Shown piece by piece: positions 25,883 to 33,456 of a stretch of 64,000 nucleotides of DNA (positions within the stretch are counted from its first letter, which is position 1; every line of letters begins with the position of its first letter). The notes under the pieces were generated by a model that did not search any database, was not told the DNA's origin, and saw only the letters and a program-made list of their open reading frames with translations. The stretch lies in NCBI GenBank assembly GCA_009773005.1, contig WOUT01000001.1, forward strand, positions 1,389-65,388, in the 5' to 3' direction. The translations under genes were made by a program, and so were the position numbers. Origin of the DNA: Chloroflexota bacterium. Lineage in GTDB: Bacteria > Chloroflexota > Anaerolineae > Anaerolineales > Anaerolineaceae.

Positions 25883-26872
25883 TTACATTTCATTATATAT
25901 TTCAGGGTTGGCGCAATATGGGAGTCTCTTGCCATCCAATCCTGCAAGGATATTTTCAACCGTCATGGCTGCCATGCGTCGGCGGGTTACGGTGGTGGAA
26001 CTGGCAATATGCGGTGTAATGATCACATTAGACATTTTTAAAAGCGGGTGATCTTGCGGGATCGGTTCCGGGCCAAAGACATCCAGCGCAGCGCCAGCGA
26101 TTTTATGATTTTCGACTGCATTAACCAGGGCATCATGGTCAATCATCGCGCCTCGGGCAGTGTTGATCAAGAAGGCAGTCTTCTTCATTAAATCTAATTG
26201 TTTGTAACCAATTATTCGTGTAGTAGCGGGGGATAAATAAGCATGCAGGCTGACGAAGTCAGACCCTCTGAGTAATTCTTCCAGTGTGGCATATTGAGCG
26301 TTTTTAATAATTTCATTTTCTGGTTTTCGGGTTGGCTCATAATAGAGCACCTTCATATTGAACCCGGCCGCTCTTCTTGCCATGGCTTTACCAATGCGAC
26401 CAAAACCGATCAGTCCTAATGTTGCGCCATAGATATCCATCCCGCACAACACTTCCGGACCCCATGCGCGCCAGATGTGGCGCTGGACTTCATTGTGGGT
26501 TTCAACAATGCGGCGGGCAGACGCCATGATTAATGCCCAGGCAAAATCTGCAGTAGTTTCAGTTAAAACACCTGGAGTATGACCGATTGGAAGTTTATGG
26601 GCGGTTGCTGTATTAACAGCGATATTATCAAAACCCACTGCAATCTGACTGATCACTTGTAATTTGTGTTGTAATCCAGTGGTTATGATTTGTTCGTCGA
26701 TCTTGTCAGCAAGCGTTGTAATCAGGCCGTCAGCGTCCATTATGTTATTTAATACCCACCGATATGGCGGAGGTTCTTTTTCTGGCCAGATTACCGTGTC
26801 AAATTGATCCGTTAACCCCGTAAGAATATCCTGAAAAAAACTTCGGGTGACGAGTATTTTTTGTCGAGACAT
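25883..26872 (-). CDS. D-2-hydroxyacid dehydrogenase, glyoxylate/hydroxypyruvate reductase type
   Basis: 329 residues. NAD(P) motif LGLIGFGRIGKAMARRA (about 150) and the catalytic set of the family: Arg in NTARGAMIDHDALV, Glu in GAALDVFGPEPIP and His in ITPHIASSTTVTRR. The substrate domain has SQIAVGFDNIAVNTATAHKLPIGHTPGVLTETTADFAW, typical of glyoxylate reductases. Probably reduces glyoxylate or hydroxypyruvate with NAD(P)H. Tail-to-tail with glycerate kinase. It follows the threonine-dehydrogenase-like gene by 47 bases, a gap that holds an ATGCCC/GGGCAT hairpin without a U-run. Confidence 0.9.
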   Translation of the reverse strand: MSRQKILVTRSFFQDILTGLTDQFDTVIWPEKEPPPYRWVLNNIMDADGLITTLADKIDEQIITTGLQHKLQVISQIAVGFDNIAVNTATAHKLPIGHTPGVLTETTADFAWALIMASARRIVETHNEVQRHIWRAWGPEVLCGMDIYGATLGLIGFGRIGKAMARRAAGFNMKVLYYEPTRKPENEIIKNAQYATLEELLRGSDFVSLHAYLSPATTRIIGYKQLDLMKKTAFLINTARGAMIDHDALVNAVENHKIAGAALDVFGPEPIPQDHPLLKMSNVIITPHIASSTTVTRRRMAAMTVENILAGLDGKRLPYCANPEIYNEM

Positions 26873-26919
26873 TTTGCTCCGAAAATGATGCCCTCTTCAG
26901 TTAGGGGCATACTCAAAAT

Positions 26920-27936
26920 TTATGAGTACCTGGCTTTAATTGACGGGATCAGGTATTCGTCAAAGGCGCGTTTTTCGTTGTAATCCGGCTTCCATGTCCA
27001 ATCTCTTGCAGCCATGCTGTCATCCACATCAGCAGGCCAGCTATCTACGATTGCCTGGCGAGCCATATCAGGTTCAAACGTTACAACAGCCTTAGGGAAG
27101 GCATTCTTTACCTGATTATAGAAATCCAGGGCGGTTGGACTAAAGCTGGTCACGTTGTAGACAAGTTGAGTGAGTTTTTCCCGGGAAACTGCCTCGAGCA
27201 TCAGTAGCGATTTGATTGCATCTGGCATGACCATAAAGGGTAGGCGTGAATCTGGTCTTACAAAACAGGAGTAGGGGATGCCTTGAGCTGCATGATGCAG
27301 CATTTCGGGTCCATAATCACTGGTTCCGCCTGTAGGGATTGTCACGGAGCTAACCAACCCGGGGAAGCGGATTGAGCGGAAATCGACAGTGAATTTATTA
27401 TGATCGGCAGCCAATTGGCGGTAATTTGTTGTGTAGTAGCGACCTAAATGTTCACAGTATAGTTTATTGACACCATACATAGTGATAGGTTGGCACCAAT
27501 CAGCCTCTTTTACTTTTCCGGCTTTCTCTTTGGCGGCGACACTCGGCAAACCATATGCCGCAATTGAACTTGGGTAGATGAATTTCACCGGACGACCCTG
27601 CCATGAAGATTGTTCGACCGCCAATCGGAGCAGATTTAAAGTTCCTTCCACGTTCACCCGATGTGCAGTTTCAGGGTTGTACTCGGCTTTGGTGGAAAGG
27701 ATTGAAGCAAGGTGATAGATCGTGCGGATTTCGAACTCTGAAACCAGCCTTCCGAGCAACATAAGGTCGAGAATATCCCCCTGGATGAAGCGCTCGCAAT
27801 ACGGTCTCAAAGAGTCATCCAATGGCTGCACATCCATGGCAACGATGCTGTATTTTTTTGTCTCACCGAGATGAGCAATCAGACCATGTCCCATTTCACC
27901 GTTTGCCCCTGTGATTAAAACAATCTCTTTTCGCAT
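26920..27936 (-). CDS. Extended SDR, L-threonine 3-dehydrogenase-like
   Basis: 338 residues. NAD motif ITGANGEMGHGLIAHLG, SDR catalytic YGVNKLYCE with Ser in YPSSIAAYG. FRSIRFPGLVSS followed by GGTSDYGPEML is the block I associate with SDR-type L-threonine dehydrogenases (RYPG..S / GGTTDYA) rather than sugar epimerases. It would oxidise threonine to 2-amino-3-ketobutyrate, which a lyase splits to glycine and acetyl-CoA; no such lyase is in the window. A sugar-nucleotide epimerase is the alternative. GGAGAG precedes the ATG. Confidence 0.78.
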   Translation of the reverse strand: MRKEIVLITGANGEMGHGLIAHLGETKKYSIVAMDVQPLDDSLRPYCERFIQGDILDLMLLGRLVSEFEIRTIYHLASILSTKAEYNPETAHRVNVEGTLNLLRLAVEQSSWQGRPVKFIYPSSIAAYGLPSVAAKEKAGKVKEADWCQPITMYGVNKLYCEHLGRYYTTNYRQLAADHNKFTVDFRSIRFPGLVSSVTIPTGGTSDYGPEMLHHAAQGIPYSCFVRPDSRLPFMVMPDAIKSLLMLEAVSREKLTQLVYNVTSFSPTALDFYNQVKNAFPKAVVTFEPDMARQAIVDSWPADVDDSMAARDWTWKPDYNEKRAFDEYLIPSIKARYS

Positions 27937-27994
27937 TTATCTCTCCATTTCTTGTGATGTAGAGTAAAAAAACGATGGTTTAGATGTTGTTCGA

Positions 27995-28028
27995 ATAAAA
28001 AAGGTTCTGGATGAAAAACCAGAACCTT
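27995..28028 (-). terminator. Rho-independent terminator of secDF
   Basis: Perfect 10-bp stem AAGGTTCTGG / CCAGAACCTT (28001-28010 and 28019-28028), 8-base loop. On the minus strand it is followed by TTTTTTATT. Confidence 0.88.
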
Positions 28029-28042
28029 CTACTTTGTATTAA

Positions 28043-28963
28043 TCAGGCAGCAGTTGGAGTCCGTTTAAACCAGGTATGCCATTCCTTCTTTTCCCATACC
28101 ACAAGTAACGGAGCGGCAACAAAGATTGAAGAATATGTACCGCTTAGCAGACCAACCAGAAGGATTACAGCGAATTCACGCAATGTGACGCCACCAAACA
28201 GGGCGAGGGAAAGCAGGAAAAACTCCACGGTCATCAACTGAGTGTTAATGGAGCGCTGCAGTGTTTGTACGATTGAGTGATTGGCTAACTTTTCAAATTC
28301 CAACTTGCGATAAATGCCGCTGTTCTCGCGGATGCGATCAAACACAACAATCTTGTCCTGTACCGAAAATCCGATGACCGTAAGAACTGCAGTCAAATAA
28401 AGCGAGTCTACTTGCCAACCAAAGAAATTTGAACCGTAACCTGTCAATGCCAGCACGATCAAGACATCGTGAGCCATGGCGATGATGGCACAAATTCCAT
28501 AGCGGAAGGCGTGCGGCACACCCCGGAAGGCAAAGGTGATGTAAATGATGATAGCTAACGCAGCAAAACCCACAGCTTGCATAGCTCGTGCGGTAACCCC
28601 TTTACCAATTGATGGACCAACGGTATCAGCACGACGGATATCGAGTTCGCTTCCCGAGACTTTTGATAGTTCAGCCAGGATATTTATGCGGGTTTCTTCG
28701 GTCAGAACTGATGAACGCAGGATCAAAACGTCTGTTCCAGTCGTTTGGATTTGGGCGTCTCTGATGTTATTCTCATCATAAATCTCTTTAACTTGTTCAG
28801 TGGTTGGAAGTACGCCAGATTTGAATTGAACTTCCAGCAATGTGCCGCCTTTGAAGTCGATTGAGAGCGGCATACCGTTGATACCAAGCATGATCAAACC
28901 AGGAACAATGATCAAGAAAGAGAGTGCAAAGAAAAAGTAACGTTTACCAAGAATGTTTAGCAT
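28043..28963 (-). CDS. secF: Protein translocase subunit SecF
   Basis: 306 residues from the ATG at 28963 (MLNILGKRYFFF), chosen for the AGGAGG six bases upstream; the frame is open to 28990. Six membrane helices with a large external domain after the first. SecF blocks: SIDFKGGTLLEVQFK near the N terminus, VGPSIGKGVTARAMQA, and SVQDKIVVFDRIRENSG and TLQRSINTQLMTV in the second half. With SecD it uses the proton-motive force to help pull proteins through SecYEG. Eleven bases after secD. Confidence 0.95.
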   Translation of the reverse strand: MLNILGKRYFFFALSFLIIVPGLIMLGINGMPLSIDFKGGTLLEVQFKSGVLPTTEQVKEIYDENNIRDAQIQTTGTDVLILRSSVLTEETRINILAELSKVSGSELDIRRADTVGPSIGKGVTARAMQAVGFAALAIIIYITFAFRGVPHAFRYGICAIIAMAHDVLIVLALTGYGSNFFGWQVDSLYLTAVLTVIGFSVQDKIVVFDRIRENSGIYRKLEFEKLANHSIVQTLQRSINTQLMTVEFFLLSLALFGGVTLREFAVILLVGLLSGTYSSIFVAAPLLVVWEKKEWHTWFKRTPTAA

Positions 28964-28974
28964 TGGGCATCCTC

Positions 28975-30357
28975 CTATGCACCGAACCACTTCTGATGGC
29001 GGGCAGGATTAATAAAATCGATCACAATGCTCAAGAAATTGCGTGTGACCACGATAGCCGTAAAGAGGGAAACCATAACACCTAGAGAAAGGGTTAATGC
29101 AAAACCTTTTACGATACTGGCGCCAAATGCGGAACCGAACCAGAACAGAATAATACAGGTAATGATTGTGGCGATATTGGAGTCGCGGATGGATGGCCAG
29201 GCGCGCTTCCAACCCAGATCGATTGCTTGTTTAAGTGATCGCCCGTTCCGCAACTCTTCTTTTAGGCGTTCAAATATAAGAATATTGGCGTCCAACGCAC
29301 TGCCGGTCGAAAGCAGGAAACCCGCGATGCCGGGTAAGGTGAGCGTGACGGGAATTATTTTGAATAGTGCAAAAGTAAGGCCACCATAGATGGCAATGGC
29401 AAGTATCGCCACGGCGCCGGGGAGACGGTAGTATATGAGCATGAAAAGCGCAACAATGATAAAACCGATGATTCCCGCAAGCAGGCTTTTATCAAGAGAA
29501 TCAGAACCAAGGGTAGGGCCAATGATGCGACTCTCGACTAATTCGACAGGAACGGAAAGGCGGCCGTACCTCAGGGTAATCGCGAGGTTATTGGCTTCTT
29601 CAGAAGTAAATGATCCGGTAATTTGACCACTTCCGTCGATGGTAGTATTGATAGAAGGAGAGGAAATGACCGTTTTATCTAAAACGATGGAGAGGTATTT
29701 ACCAGTATTATTGGATGTGTGGTCCTTGAAAACCTTTGTCCCGGTGTCGGTCAAATCGAATGCGACTGCGAATCTGCCAATTTGGTCAGGTTCAACTTTT
29801 ACGTTTTTGATTTCCACACCGGTCATGACAGTATGCCAGACTTTATCTGCAGGAATTTCCGTACCTGCAACAGCCGGTGTCGGGGCAGCAGTTGCCTCCG
29901 GGGCAGTTGTTGTGGTTTCTGTGGTTCTACCGTGATCTGTTTTGACGATCGTGCCAGCAGGCAGGAAAGTATCGCCAGCATCAACGAATTCAAGCAGCCC
30001 GGTTTGCTTCACCGAGGCGATTACATCTGCTGTATTGGTTAAGCCGGGGAATTCTCCGAGGATATATTTGTCACCTGCCACCTGGAAAACGACCTCGCTG
30101 ACACCTAAACCATTTGCACGGCTTTCAAGGATCTTGCTCGTGTCTTCGAGGGCTTGACGGTCAGCTACTATTCCAGCCTGAGGACTTAAGAGGACTTGCA
30201 TACCACCGCGCAGGTCTAAGCCCAGAATTGGATTTAACGAGCGTTCAAAACTGCCGATCTTGATGCCGGTGCTGCCTTCTGCTCTGGGCAGATCTATCCA
30301 AACAACGGCAGCGACCAGAAAGAGGATCATTATTAGGTTTACATAGCGACGATCCAT
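28975..30357 (-). CDS. secD: Protein translocase subunit SecD
   Basis: 460 residues from the ATG at 30357 (MDRRYVNLIMIL); a TTG nine codons earlier overlaps the GGAGG that serves this start. One N-terminal helix, external P1 domain (LGLDLRGGMQVLL, SRANGLGVSEVVFQVAGDKYILGEFPG), then five helices with GFLLSTGSALDANILIFERLKEELRNGRS. A Thr/Ala/Pro-rich low-complexity stretch of about 25 residues (TTTAPEATAAPTPAVAGTE, near 155-175) interrupts the external domain and is probably a loop. Upstream neighbours are a small P-loop protein and a SpoIIE-type phosphatase on the same strand. Confidence 0.94.
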   Translation of the reverse strand: MDRRYVNLIMILFLVAAVVWIDLPRAEGSTGIKIGSFERSLNPILGLDLRGGMQVLLSPQAGIVADRQALEDTSKILESRANGLGVSEVVFQVAGDKYILGEFPGLTNTADVIASVKQTGLLEFVDAGDTFLPAGTIVKTDHGRTTETTTTAPEATAAPTPAVAGTEIPADKVWHTVMTGVEIKNVKVEPDQIGRFAVAFDLTDTGTKVFKDHTSNNTGKYLSIVLDKTVISSPSINTTIDGSGQITGSFTSEEANNLAITLRYGRLSVPVELVESRIIGPTLGSDSLDKSLLAGIIGFIIVALFMLIYYRLPGAVAILAIAIYGGLTFALFKIIPVTLTLPGIAGFLLSTGSALDANILIFERLKEELRNGRSLKQAIDLGWKRAWPSIRDSNIATIITCIILFWFGSAFGASIVKGFALTLSLGVMVSLFTAIVVTRNFLSIVIDFINPARHQKWFGA

Positions 30358-30446
30358 ACGATTCGTGACCTCCGTTACAAACAAAATCCAGCTCTCACTG
30401 GCGGGAACTCAAAGATTATACTCCAAATCGTCATAATATGAAAAGT

Positions 30447-30833
30447 TCAAGTCATCGTTTGTCTAATGGACGAAATCACAAACTCAATTTTTGTCACCGC
30501 GAGTGTTGTTATTTCTTCCGGAGTCAGATCATCAGTGTTAAGGATCACATCAGCTCTCGACCGGGCATTTCTCAGGCGGTGGACTTGTTCTTTATATTCT
30601 TCTTCAGTCCAATTCAAATTCCTGCGTTCACACGTATATTTATAAGAGACATCAAGAAAAACCAGCACGTCAGGATCGGTGAGACGCTTCCACATATCTT
30701 GTACGTAGGAATGTTCCTGGGCGATATGCCGGCAGTTATAACCCATGCGTGCTAGATTGGCGATCAGGGTAGTCTTGCCTGATGCACAAACCCCAACGAT
30801 CCCGATCAATGGTGGATTACGCAAGGATTGCAT
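30447..30833 (-). CDS. Small P-loop nucleotide-binding protein
   Basis: 128 residues. Walker A GVCASGKTT (about 14-22), a possible Walker B VLVFLDVSY (about 55), and an Arg-rich lid-like stretch (YTCERRNLNW, HRLRNARSRADVILNTDDLTPEEI). This resembles a minimal nucleoside/nucleotide kinase of the AAA_18/uridine-kinase sort, with a late NTDDLTPEE reminiscent of kinase C termini. The substrate is unknown. No good SD. It lies between the phosphatase gene (57-base gap) and secD (89-base gap), likely one transcript. Confidence 0.75.
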   Translation of the reverse strand: MQSLRNPPLIGIVGVCASGKTTLIANLARMGYNCRHIAQEHSYVQDMWKRLTDPDVLVFLDVSYKYTCERRNLNWTEEEYKEQVHRLRNARSRADVILNTDDLTPEEITTLAVTKIEFVISSIRQTMT

Positions 30834-30890
30834 AAACTAATTAAACGGGGTGAACGCCCGCGTTTAGGTATCCAAGAAAATTGCAGACAA

Positions 30891-31613
30891 TTATTGCGGC
30901 AAGAATATGGGAGGAACTGGCAAGCGAACCGTCATTCTGCGGATCTGGTCGGTTTCAGTTGAGACAGAACGCAAAACCACAACACTCATATCATCATTGG
31001 GACGGTTATTATCCAGACGAATCGCCTGACTCAGAATTGTATCTGCGATTTCTTGCGCAGTGGGGTTTTCTTCTTCGAGGAATGCCTGTAAAAGGGTGCA
31101 AATATCCAACGATTGTCCGCTTCGATCTCCAGCATCTCGTATTCCATCAGTAAAAATGACAATAGTGACCCCGCTCTCTAATGGAAATTCTGTTATGGAT
31201 GGGCGGATATTCCGGGAAGTTCCTATTGAATCGCTTGGACTGGTGATGCATTCCACTCGGTCTTGGTGGGCGATGAACACTGGTGTTGGGTTATTGCGCG
31301 TGATTACAAGGGTGCCGGTCTGCAGATCAGCAGAGAGGATATTTAGACACGCAGTTACTTTTCCACCACGTTCGGTATACAAATAGTCAGAAGCCGCCCG
31401 GGCGGCAGCGCCATCGCGCACGCCTTCGGCTAGCAGGCTGATAACTTTGCGCACCACCATCGTTGAGACAGTTTTCGCGCCTTTGCCTGATGTTTGACCG
31501 TCAGAAAGCACGACCGAGACACCGCCATTTGGACGTTCCACGATCTCAAGCGTATCACCACTTTCAGATGTGGAATATTTATTGATTTTTGCAACAGCGA
31601 TATGAATCTCCAT
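30891..31613 (-). CDS. SpoIIE/PP2C-type protein serine phosphatase
   Basis: 240 residues, a stand-alone phosphatase domain with no sensor. Metal-site motifs: SDGQTSGKGAK (about 38), FTDGIRDAG (about 155) and NDDMSVVVL (about 208). Relatives dephosphorylate anti-sigma-factor antagonists or other Ser-phosphorylated partners, but no anti-sigma or STAS gene is nearby. A -10-like TAAAAT ends six bases before the ATG and there is no SD, suggesting a leaderless mRNA. It is divergent from rpmF. Confidence 0.85.
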   Translation of the reverse strand: MEIHIAVAKINKYSTSESGDTLEIVERPNGGVSVVLSDGQTSGKGAKTVSTMVVRKVISLLAEGVRDGAAARAASDYLYTERGGKVTACLNILSADLQTGTLVITRNNPTPVFIAHQDRVECITSPSDSIGTSRNIRPSITEFPLESGVTIVIFTDGIRDAGDRSGQSLDICTLLQAFLEEENPTAQEIADTILSQAIRLDNNRPNDDMSVVVLRSVSTETDQIRRMTVRLPVPPIFLPQ

Positions 31614-31619
31614 AAAAAG

Positions 31620-31647
31620 ATTTTACATCAAAAACTAATACATTCAA
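31620..31647 (-). promoter_or_regulatory. Candidate leaderless promoter of the SpoIIE-type phosphatase gene
   Basis: Minus strand: TTGAAT (31642-31647), 16-base spacer, TAAAAT (31620-31625), then CTTTTT and ATG. The predicted transcription start coincides with the start codon, and no ribosome-binding site exists. Confidence 0.5.
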
Positions 31648-31724
31648 GTAATTCGTGTAAAATGGTTACGTAAAAAGAGAATGATTATTGCCTGAATATT
31701 GCTGACAGATTGCTTGATATTATT

Positions 31725-31746
31725 GCTGGGATATCGCTGGGATATC
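31725..31746. repeat. Tandem 11-bp repeat GCTGGGATATC x2
   Basis: Two exact adjacent copies (31725-31735 and 31736-31746), directly before the rpmF -35 box, with a looser copy (GCTTGATATT) near 31712. They could be a regulator site or slippage. Confidence 0.6.
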
Positions 31747-31748
31747 GC

Positions 31749-31777
31749 TTGACGATTACCCTTCTCAAGTGTATACT
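31749..31777 (+). promoter_or_regulatory. rpmF promoter
   Basis: TTGACG (31749-31754), 17-base spacer, TATACT (31772-31777). Transcription would start near 31784, leaving a 48-base leader. Confidence 0.8.
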
Positions 31778-31831
31778 CTAGCAGCCTGTCAGGATATTGA
31801 CGGGTACGGATATTTTGACAGGAGTGTAACA

Positions 31832-32029
31832 ATGGTTCCTCTTCCAAAACGGAAACTTTCTAAAGGCCGTCGAGACCGCCGCAGATCACAGGATGCTCTG
31901 CAAGCCGCCAATCTGGTTCAATGCAGTAATTGTGGTGAAATGCGTTTACCTCATACTGTATGCTCCAATTGTGGACATTATCAGGGTAAAGAAGTGCTCG
32001 ACCTTGGAAAAGAATCCAAGAAAAAGTAA
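31832..32029 (+). CDS. rpmF: 50S ribosomal protein L32
   Basis: 65 residues from the ATG at 31832 (SD GGAG nine bases upstream). The N-terminal MVPLPKRKLSKGRRDRRRSQDAL is the L32 signature (usually AVPKRK). A zinc ribbon follows with CSNCGEMRLPHTVCSNCGHYQGKEVL (two CxxC pairs), then a Lys-rich tail. Structural protein of the large ribosomal subunit. Own promoter and a strong terminator, so monocistronic. Confidence 0.96.
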   Translation: MVPLPKRKLSKGRRDRRRSQDALQAANLVQCSNCGEMRLPHTVCSNCGHYQGKEVLDLGKESKKK

Positions 32030-32043
32030 ATTGAAAAAGAAAT

Positions 32044-32070
32044 AACGGGCTTTTCAGCCCGTTTTTCTTT
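32044..32070 (+). terminator. Rho-independent terminator of rpmF
   Basis: Stem AACGGGCT / AGCCCGTT (32044-32051 and 32056-32063), loop TTTC, then a T-rich tail to 32070. Confidence 0.88.
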
Positions 32071-32091
32071 TAATCTGAATTATTTACCAAA

Positions 32092-33456
32092 TTAAGTTTC
32101 TTCTTCGTTATAGAATCTTTCTTCATCCACTGGTGGCTCTATGCTTGTATAGAGAGCGTATCGTGCGAGCAATCTTCCGGGTATCAAGCCCTGAATAAAA
32201 ACCCCTTTGCGATTATGTTCAATCCTCTCAATGTGACCTTGCTCATGAAAGAGGGAGATCAGCTGCCCTTCTGCATACGGGATTTGGACAGAAAGCTTCG
32301 AGTAGTTTTCAAATAGTTCATCTTCAACCATCCGCAACAAATCCGGGATGCCAGTTCCAAGAAGCGCTGACACAGCAACGGCTTGGGGAAACTTGTGGAG
32401 TATCTCTTGCGCTGCTTGCGGGTCTGGAAGTTGATCAATTTTATTGAGTGCTACAATCATTGGTATATGTTCAGCATGAATTTTTCGTAATGTATGCTCA
32501 ACGGCTTTTGCTTGCCCGATCGCATTGGGGTGGGTGATGTCGACCATGTGTATCAATAAGTCAGCTTCGGCGATTTCTTCAAGGGTTGCCTGAAAGGCCG
32601 CAATGAGTTGGGTGGGTAGTTTTTGGATAAAACCAACGGTATCAGTGAGCAAGGCTTCATGCCCGCCGGGGAGGATCACCCGCCGAGTAGTAGGATCCAA
32701 GGTGGCAAATAGCTGGTCAGCCACATAGACCTTTGACTTGGTGAGGTAGTTTAAAAGGGTGGATTTACCTGCATTCGTATAGCCAACAAGCGAAATCAAC
32801 GGGATACGAGACCGTTTTCTCTGAACTCGGTAACGCTGCCGGTGTTCTCGAACTTTTTCTAATTCCTTTTTAAGGAACAAAATCCGTTTGCGAATTTCGC
32901 GTCTGTCGACTTCGAGCTGCGTTTCACCAGGACCTCGCAAACCAACACCACCCACCGACCCGGCTCTACCGCCGCCGCCGCCAGCTTGACGGGCGAGGTG
33001 GGTCCAGGCTCTGGTTAATCGAGGCAGGCGGTATTCATATTGGGCTAATGCGACTTGCAAGATACCATCGCTGGTGTGCGCGTGCTGTGCAAAAATATCG
33101 AGGATCAGCGCCGTCCTGTCAACAACACGGACGTTTGTGCCGAGTTTTTCTTCCAATTCTCTAAGATGACGGGGAGAAAGTTCATTGTCAAAAAGGACAA
33201 CATTTGCTAGAGTCTCTTCGGCCAATGAGATCACTTCCTCAAGTTTTCCTGACCCGATATAAGTGGAAGGATGCGGTGTGTCAAGTTTCTGAGACGTTTC
33301 ACCGACAATATCCAACCCGGCTGTATCAGCGAGACGGGCTAATTCACCTAATGAATCATCCAGCGAGATCAAGGAGGGTTCGCTGCGAAGTTCAACGCCT
33401 ACCATAAAGGCGCGATCTCGTGGTGGAGCGGTAGGAAGAGATTTTTTATTACTCAT
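32092..33456 (-). CDS. hflX: Ribosome-associated GTPase HflX
   Basis: 454 residues. The N-terminal HflX domain has STYIGSGKLEEV and VVLFDNELSPRHLRELE, the glycine-rich linker GGGGGRAGSVGGVGLRGPGETQLEVDRR (about 165-195), and the G domain has LVGYTNAGKSTLLNYLT, ATLDPTTRRV, DTVGFIQKLP and ALNKIDQL, then a C-terminal domain. It splits or rescues stalled ribosomes under stress. The ATG directly follows the stop of the aminotransferase gene, so translation is coupled. Confidence 0.95.
   Translation of the reverse strand: MSNKKSLPTAPPRDRAFMVGVELRSEPSLISLDDSLGELARLADTAGLDIVGETSQKLDTPHPSTYIGSGKLEEVISLAEETLANVVLFDNELSPRHLRELEEKLGTNVRVVDRTALILDIFAQHAHTSDGILQVALAQYEYRLPRLTRAWTHLARQAGGGGGRAGSVGGVGLRGPGETQLEVDRREIRKRILFLKKELEKVREHRQRYRVQRKRSRIPLISLVGYTNAGKSTLLNYLTKSKVYVADQLFATLDPTTRRVILPGGHEALLTDTVGFIQKLPTQLIAAFQATLEEIAEADLLIHMVDITHPNAIGQAKAVEHTLRKIHAEHIPMIVALNKIDQLPDPQAAQEILHKFPQAVAVSALLGTGIPDLLRMVEDELFENYSKLSVQIPYAEGQLISLFHEQGHIERIEHNRKGVFIQGLIPGRLLARYALYTSIEPPVDEERFYNEEET

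Noticed and set aside
26888-26910. Terminator between the threonine-dehydrogenase-like gene and the hydroxyacid dehydrogenase
   Set aside because: Only a 6-bp ATGCCC/GGGCAT stem with no U-run; too weak to call.
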